A stretch of DNA of 64,000 nt from Flavobacterium sp. 102. GTDB taxonomy: Bacteria; Bacteroidota; Bacteroidia; Flavobacteriales; Flavobacteriaceae. The notes under the pieces are model-generated. The model was not told the origin of the DNA. It ran no database searches and saw only the letters and a list, made by a program, of their open reading frames with translations. The position numbers and the translations under genes are program-made. Each line of letters opens with the position of its first letter. Positions within the stretch are counted from its first letter, which is position 1. The DNA is taken from contig NZ_RBKX01000001.1 of the NCBI RefSeq assembly GCF_003634615.1, forward strand, positions 2,294,001 through 2,358,000, given 5' to 3'. Below are positions 7,874 through 16,800 of this stretch, in pieces.

Positions 7874-10800
7874 TTATCTGGTTAAGTATAAATATCCGTC
7901 TTTAGTTACACTATTTCCTTCACTTGTTTTCCATTCAATGATATAAAAATAAGTTCCGGTAGGTAATTCTTCAGATCTGCTGATAGTAGTTCTACCTTCA
8001 GAGATACCTTCAAATCTTCGGGTATTATTGTCATAGTTTTTTGTTTCATAAACTAAAACTCCCCAACGGTTGTAAATTTGAACATTATTTGTCGGATAAC
8101 AAGCGATGTCTTCAATATTTTCTATGTTAAAAAATTGATTGAATGAGTCACCATTTGGAGTAAAGGCATTGTGAATGATTATAGCTTCACAAGGTCCAAC
8201 ACCTCCAATAATTATTAGTACTTCATATCTTGTTGGACACGGACCGTCATTTATTGAATAACTGAACAGATATTCACCAGGTTCAATTCCCAATGGATTA
8301 AATGTATTATTGATAGAATCAAAACCACCAACATTATCCACATTTGTCCAAGTTCCTCCTTCAACACCTTGAGGTAATAATGAGTTTAAAGATGTATTTA
8401 CATCATCACCATTACTTAATTGTACAGACGGAAGTGTGATAACTTCAGCAATTTGAGATACATATACGTTTTGAGTATAAGTTTGTGATAAGTTACCACA
8501 AGCATCAGATACAACCCATGTTCTGGTTATGGTGTACACTCCATTAACAACCTCTGATTGTGTTTCAGTAAATACTGGTGTTCCAACTTCAGAACAATTA
8601 TCAGTAAATACTATATTTTGAGGTGCCGGGATATTGTCACACGTAGCATCTGCTTTTACGAGTAATGGAGTGTTTGATACAGGACCAACAGTATCAGAAA
8701 CAGTTATAGTCTGAACAGCAGTAGCTGTATTTCCACAAGCATCCGTTGCAGTCCATGTTCTCACTAATTGGTAGTTAGAAGGACAGTTTCCTTGAATAGT
8801 TGTCTGACTCATAGTTACAGTAGCAGCACTACAGTTATCAATAGCAGTCAATACCGCCGGACTAGGAATGTTGTCACAAGAAGCAGTGGTGTCTGCCGGA
8901 GCTAAATCAACAAAAGTAGGATCAACAGTATCATTTACAGTTATAATTTGTGATACTGATGAAGTGTTGTCACAAGCATCAGTGAAAGTCCAAGTTCTGG
9001 TTACCATGAATGAGTTAGCACAGTCACCTTGAGTGATTGTATCAACCCCTTGAACAGTGATAGCAACATCACAATTATCAGTAGCAGTAAGTGTAATCAT
9101 TGCAGGAACATCATTCGCACAAGTTACTGTTATAGCAGCCGGAGCTTCAGGAGTTACAGGCGCAACAGTATCATTTACAGTAATAATTTGCGATACCGAT
9201 GAAGTGTTGTCACAAGCATCAGTGAAAGTCCAAGTTCTGGTTACAGTAAACGAGTTAGCACAGTCACCTTGAGCAACAGTATCAACCCCTTGAACAGTGA
9301 TTGCATCATTACAGTTATCAGTAGCTGTAAGCGAAATCATTGCAGGAATATCCTCGGTACAAGTTACAGTTACAGCAGCAGGCGCTTCAGGAGCAACAGG
9401 CGCAACAGTATCATTTACAGTAATCACTTGAGATACCGATGAAGTGTTCTCACAAGCATCAGTGAAAGTCCAAGTTCTGGTTACAGTAAACGAGTTAGCA
9501 CAGTCACCTTGAGTTATAGCATCAACACCTTGAGCAGTGATTGCATCGTTACAGTTATCAGTAGCAGTTAATGAAATCATTACAGGAATATCATCCGCAC
9601 AAGCTACAGTTACAGCAGCCGGAGCTTCAGGCGCAACAGGCGCAACCGTGTCATTTACAGTAATAATTTGCGATACCGATGAAGTGTTCTCACAAGCATC
9701 AGTGAAAGTCCAAGTTCTGGTTACAGTAAACGAGTTAGGACATTCTCCTTGAGCAACAGTATCAACCCCTTGAGCAGTGATTGCATCGTTACAGTTATCC
9801 GTAGCAGTTAATGAAATCATTACAGGAATATCATCCGCACAAGCTACAGTTACAGCAGCAGGCGCTTCAGGAGCAACAGGCGCAACCGTATCATTTACAG
9901 TAATAATTTGCGATACCGATGAAGTATTGTCACAAGCATCAGTGAAAGTCCAAGTTCTGGTTACAGTGAACGAGTTAGGACATTCTCCTTGAGCAACAGT
10001 ATCAACCCCTTGAGCAGTGATTGCATCGTTACAGTTATCCGTAGCAGTTAATGAAATCATTACAGGAATATCATCCGCACAAGCTACAGTTACAGCAGCC
10101 GGAGCTTCAGGAGCAACAGGCGCAACCGTGTCATTTACAGTAATAATTTGCGATACCGATGAAGTGTTGTCACAAGCATCAGTGAAAGTCCAAGTTCTGG
10201 TTACAGTAAACGAGTTAGGACATTCTCCTTGAGCAACAGTATCAACCCCTTGAGCAGTGATTGCATCGTTACAGTTATCCGTAGCAGTTAATGAAATCAT
10301 TACAGGAATATCATCCGCACAAGCTACAGTTACAGCAGCAGGCGCTTCAGGAGCAACAGGCGCAACCGTATCATTTACAGTAATAATTTGCGATACCGAT
10401 GAAGTATTGTCACAAGCATCAGTGAAAGTCCAAGTTCTGGTTACAGTGAACGAGTTAGGACATTCTCCTTGAGCAACAGTATCAACCCCTTGAGCAGTGA
10501 TTGCATCGTTACAGTTATCCGTAGCAGTTAATGAAATCATTACAGGAATATCATCCGCACAAGCTACAGTTACAGCAGCAGGCGCTTCAGGAGCAACAGG
10601 CGCAACCGTATCATTTACAGTAATAATTTGCGATACCGATGAAGTATTGTCACAAGCATCAGTGAAAGTCCAAGTTCTGGTTACAGTGAACGAGTTAGGA
10701 CATTCTCCTTGAGCAACAGTATCAACCCCTTGAGCAGTGATTGCATCGTTACAGTTATCCGTAGCAGTTAATGAAATCATTGCAGGAATATCATCCGCAC

Positions 10801-13800
10801 AAGCTAACGTTAAAGCAGCCGGAGCTTCAGGAGCAACAGGCGCAACCGTGTCATTTACAGTTATAATTTGCGATACCGATGAAGTATTGTCACAAGCATC
10901 AGTGAAAGTCCAAGTTCTGGTTACAGTAAACGAGTTAGCACAGTCACCTTGAGTTATAGCATCAACACCTTGAGCAGTGATTGCATCGTTACAGTTATCA
11001 GTAGCAGTTAATGAAATCATTACAGGAATATCATCCGCACAAGCTACAGTTACAGCAGCAGGCGCTTCAGGAGCAACAGGCGCAACCGTATCATTTACAG
11101 TAATAATTTGCGATACCGATGAAGTATTGTCACAAGCATCAGTGAAAGTCCAAGTTCTGGTTACAGTGAACGAGTTAGGACATTCTCCTTGAGCAACAGT
11201 ATCAACCCCTTGAGCAGTGATTGCATCGTTACAGTTATCCGTAGCAGTTAATGAAATCATTACAGGAATATCATCCGCACAAGCTACAGTTACAGCAGCA
11301 GGCGCTTCAGGAGCAACAGGCGCAACCGTATCATTTACAGTAATAATTTGCGATACCGATGAAGTATTGTCACAAGCATCAGTGAAAGTCCAAGTTCTGG
11401 TTACAGTGAACGAGTTAGGACATTCTCCTTGAGCAACAGTATCAACCCCTTGAGCAGTGATTGCATCGTTACAGTTATCCGTAGCAGTTAATGAAATCAT
11501 TGCAGGAATATCATCCGCACAAGCTAACGTTAAAGCAGCCGGAGCTTCAGGAGCAACAGGCGCAACCGTGTCATTTACAGTTATAATTTGCGATACCGAT
11601 GAAGTATTGTCACAAGCATCAGTGAAAGTCCAAGTTCTGGTTACAGTAAACGAGTTAGCACAGTCACCTTGAGTTATAGCATCAACACCTTGAGCAGTGA
11701 TTGCATCGTTACAGTTATCAGTAGCAGTTAATGAAATCATTGCAGGAATATCATCCGCACAAGCTACAGTTACAGCAGCCGGAGCTTCAGGAGCAACAGG
11801 AGCAACCGTGTCATTTACAGTAATAATTTGCGATACCGATGAAGTGTTGTCACAAGCATCAGTGAAAGTCCAAGTTCTGGTTACAGTAAACGAGTTAGGA
11901 CATTCTCCTTGAGCAACAGTATCAACCCCTTGAGCAGTGATTGCATCGTTACAGTTATCCGTAGCAGTTAATGAAATCATTGCAGGAATATCATCCGCAC
12001 AAGCTAACGTTACAGCAGCCGGAGCTTCAGGAGCAACAGGCGCAACCGTGTCATTTACAGTTATAATTTGCGATACCGATGAAGTGTTGTCACAAGCATC
12101 AGTGAAAGTCCAAGTTCTGGTTACAGTAAACGAGTTAGCACAGTCACCTTGAGCAACAGTATCAACCCCTTGAGCAGTGATTGCATCGTTACAGTTATCC
12201 GTAGCAGTTAATGAAATCATTGCAGGAATATCATCCGCACAAGCTACAGTTACAGCAGCAGGCGCTTCAGGAGCAACAGGCGCAACCGTATCATTTACAG
12301 TAATAATTTGCGATACCGATGAAGTGTTGTCACAAGCATCAGTGAAAGTCCAAGTTCTGGTTACAGTAAACGAGTTAGGACATTCTCCTTGAGCAACATT
12401 ATCAACACCCTGAGCAGTAATAACTCCAGAACAATTGTCGGTGGCAGTTAAAGAAATTATTGCAGGTATTTCATCCTCACAAGCTACAGTTACAGCAACA
12501 GGCGCTTCAGGTGCTATTGGATTTTGAGTATCACTTACAGTAAATGTAGCTGAAGTTGTAGAATCATTACCACAAGCATCTGTTGCAGTAAATATAACAG
12601 TTACCGCAGCTGAACAATCACCTGAAATTTCATTGAAATTATTAGTCCATGTTACTTCTGAACAGTTGTCAGAAGCTATAGCACCTCCATGATTATTTAA
12701 CCAGTTGGTTAATGCATTTTCATTTCCTTCTCCATCACATTCAACTATGATATTTGATGCCTGAGTTGAAATAACAGGATCAGTAGTATCAACCACATTA
12801 ATAGTTTGAGTAAATACCGCCGAAGTGTTACCACAAGCGTCAGTTACTGTCCAAGTATTAGTATAAGAACCAGCGTTAGCACAAGTAGAAGAAGCTACGA
12901 ATTGACCTGCAGATTTTACGATGTTCGTTACATCAGTATCACATAAGTCAGTAGCCACCGGGAATTGTGCTTGAGCAGTTGCTAAAGCAGCCGCATCGCT
13001 ACATTCTACAGTCGCGTCAAGCGAAGCTGCAGCAGTAGTCCAAGTTGGCGCTGTAGTATCAACCACATTAATAGTTTGAGTAAATACCGCCGAAGTGTTA
13101 CCACAAGCGTCAGTTACTGTCCAAGTATTAGTATAAGAACCGGCGTTAGCACAAGTAGAAGAAGCTACGAATTGACCTGCAGATTTTACGATGTTCGTTA
13201 CATCAGTATCACATAAGTCAGTAGCCACCGGGAATTGTGCTTGAGCAGTTGCTAAAGCAGCCGCATCGCTACATTCTACAGTCGCGTCAAGCGAAGCTGC
13301 AGCAGTAGTCCAAGTTGGCGCTGTAGTATCAACCACATTAATAGTTTGAGTAAATACCGCCGAAGTGTTACCACAAGCGTCAGTTACTGTCCAAGTATTA
13401 GTATAAGAACCGGCGTTAGCACAAGTAGAAGAAGCTACGAATTGACCTGCAGATTTTACGATGTTCGTTACATCAGTATCACATAAGTCAGTAGCCACCG
13501 GGAATTGTGCTTGAGCAGTTGCTAAAGCCGCCGCATCGCTACATTCTACAGTCGCGTCAAGCGAAGCTGCAGCAGTAGTCCAAGTTGGCGCTGTAGTATC
13601 AACCACATTAATAGTTTGAGTAAATACCGCCGAAGTGTTACCACAAGCGTCAGTTACTGTCCAAGTATTAGTATAAGAACCGGCGTTAGCACAAGTAGAA
13701 GAAGCTACGAATTGACCTGCAGATTTTACGATGTTCGTTACATCAGTATCACATAAGTCAGTAGCCACCGGGAATTGTGCTTGAGCAGTTGCTAAAGCAG

Positions 13801-16800
13801 CCGCATCGCTACATTCTACAGTCGCGTCAAGCGAAGCTGCAGCAGTAGTCCAAGTTGGCGCTGTAGTATCAACCACATTAATAGTTTGAGTAAATACCGC
13901 CGAAGTGTTACCACAAGCGTCAGTTACAGTCCAAGTATTAGTATAAGAACCGGCGTTAGCACAAGTAGAAGAAGCTACGAATTGACCTGCAGATTTTACG
14001 ATGTTCGTTACATCAGTATCACATAAGTCAGTAGCCACCGGGAATTGTGCTTGAGCAGTTGCTAAAGCAGCCGCATCGCTACATTCTACAGTCGCGTCAA
14101 GCGAAGCTGCAGCAGTAGTCCAAGTTGGCGCTGTAGTATCAACCACATTAATAGTTTGAGTAAATACCGCCGAAGTGTTACCACAAGCGTCAGTTACTGT
14201 CCAAGTATTAGTATAAGAACCGGCGTTAGCACAAGTAGAAGAAGCTACGAATTGACCTGCAGATTTTACGATGTTCGTTACATCAGTATCACATAAGTCA
14301 GTAGCCACCGGGAATTGTGCTTGAGCAGTTGCTAAAGCAGCCGCATCGCTACATTCTACAGTCGCGTCAAGCGAAGCTGCAGCAGTAGTCCAAGTTGGCG
14401 CTGTAGTATCAACCACATTAATAGTTTGAGTAAATACCGCCGAAGTGTTACCACAAGCGTCAGTTACTGTCCAAGTATTAGTATAAGAACCGGCGTTAGC
14501 ACAAGTAGAAGAAGCTACGAATTGACCTGCAGATTTTACGATGTTCGTTACATCAGTATCACATAAGTCAGTAGCCACCGGGAATTGTGCTTGAGCAGTT
14601 GCTAAAGCAGCCGCATCGCTACATTCTACAGTCGCGTCAAGCGAAGCTGCAGCAGTAGTCCAAGTTGGCGCTGTAGTATCAACCACATTAATAGTTTGAG
14701 TAAATACCGCCGAAGTGTTACCACAAGCGTCAGTTACTGTCCAAGTATTAGTATAAGAACCGGCGTTAGCACAAGTAGAAGAAGCTACGAATTGACCTGC
14801 AGATTTTACGATGTTCGTTACATCAGTATCACATAAGTCAGTAGCCACCGGGAATTGTGCTTGAGCAGTTGCTAAAGCAGCCGCATCGCTACATTCTACA
14901 GTCGCGTCAAGCGAAGCTGCAGCAGTAGTCCAAGTTGGCGCTGTAGTATCAACCACATTAATAGTTTGAGTAAATACCGCCGAAGTGTTACCACAAGCGT
15001 CAGTTACAGTCCAAGTATTAGTATAAGAACCGGCGTTAGCACAAGTAGAAGAAGCTACGAATTGACCTGCAGATTTTACGATGTTCGTTACATCAGTATC
15101 ACATAAGTCAGTAGCCACCGGGAATTGTGCTTGAGCAGTTGCTAAAGCCGCCGCATCGCTACATTCTACAGTCGCGTCAAGCGAAGCTGCAGCAGTAGTC
15201 CAAGTTGGCGCTGTAGTATCAACCACATTAATAGTTTGAGTAAATACCGCCGAAGTGTTACCACAAGCGTCAGTTACTGTCCAAGTATTAGTATAAGAAC
15301 CGGCGTTAGCACAAGTAGAAGAAGCTACGAATTGACCTGCAGATTTTACGATGTTCGTTACATCAGTATCACATAAGTCAGTAGCCACCGGGAATTGTGC
15401 TTGAGCAGTTGCTAAAGCAGCCGCATCGCTACATTCTACAGTCGCGTTAAGCGCAGCTGCAGCAGTAGTCCAAGTTGGCGCTGTAGTATCAACCACATTA
15501 ATAGTTTGAGTAAATACCGCTGAAGTGTTACCACAAGCGTCAGTTACTGTCCAAGTATTAGTATAAGAACCGGCATTAGCACAAGTAGAAGAAGCTACGA
15601 ATTGACCTGTAGATTTTACGATGTTCGTTACATCAGTATCACATAAGTCAGTAGCCACCGGGAATTGTGCTTGAGCAGTTGCTAAAGCAGCCGCATCGCT
15701 ACATTCTACAGTCGCGTCAAGCGCAGCTGCAGCAGTAGTCCAAGTTGGCGCTGTATTGTCAGTTATTGAAACTGTTACTGTTGCAGTATCACAGTTAGTT
15801 GGGTTTAGTTTTTCACAAATTTCATAAGTTAACACATAATCACCACAAGAGGCTCCAACAGCTATTACAAGGTTCCCATTGTTGCTAATTGAAATCACTG
15901 AACTATTTCCGGAAATTACGTTCAAGTTAACATCCGTTAGAGAAACTTGTAAACCATTAAAAGTATCGTTGGTTAAAATATTTTCAATTATACCGGAGGT
16001 AGGACAAACTATATCTTTGTAAATATCATCCACGGCATTGATAGGAGCATTGGTAACATTAACAGTTACAATAGCTGTATCACAATTGGTTGGATTTAAA
16101 GTTTCGCAAATTTGGTATGTCAAAGTGTAAGAGCCAGAAGGAGTTCCAGGAGCTACATTCACTGCACCCGTTGTAGTATTAAGAGTAACACCAGGGTTTG
16201 TAGTTGATACTTGAGTAAGGATTACATTACTAAGTGTAGCAGGATTTCCGTTTAAGGTATCATTAACTAAAACGTTAGCCACAGACTGACCACCAACAGC
16301 ACCAACAATCGGCGTTCCATTATCATCCACAGCATTGATAGGAGCATTGGTAACATTAACAGTTACAATAGCTGTATCACAATTGGTTGGATTTAAAGTT
16401 TCGCAAATTTGGTATGTCAAAGTGTAAGAGCCAGAAGGAGTTCCAGGAGCTACATTCACTGCACCCGTTGTAGTATTAAGAGTAACACCAGGGTTTGTAG
16501 TTGATACTTGAGTAAGGATTACATTACTAAGTGTAGCAGGATTTCCGTTTAAGGTATCATTAACTAAAACGTTAGCCACGGACTGACCACCAACAGCACC
16601 AACAATCGGCGTTCCATTATCATCCACGGCATTGATAGGAGCATTGGTAACATTAACAGTTACAATAGCTGTATCACAATTGGTTGGATTTATTTTTTCA
16701 CAAATTTGGTAAGTTACTGTATAAGAACCTGAAGGAGTTCCCGGCGCAACATTTACAGATCCATCTAAAGGATTAAGAGTAACTCCGGAATTAGTTGTTG

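Noticed and set aside
9057..12392. A ladder of 71-aa plus-strand ORFs repeating every 240 bp
   Set aside because: They are antisense shadows of the adhesin's 80-aa repeats; they share the repeat period and have no start signals of their own.
12781..15750. Possible CRISPR array because of regular direct repeats
   Set aside because: The units are 270 bp, contiguous, without spacers, and lie in frame within a long ORF.
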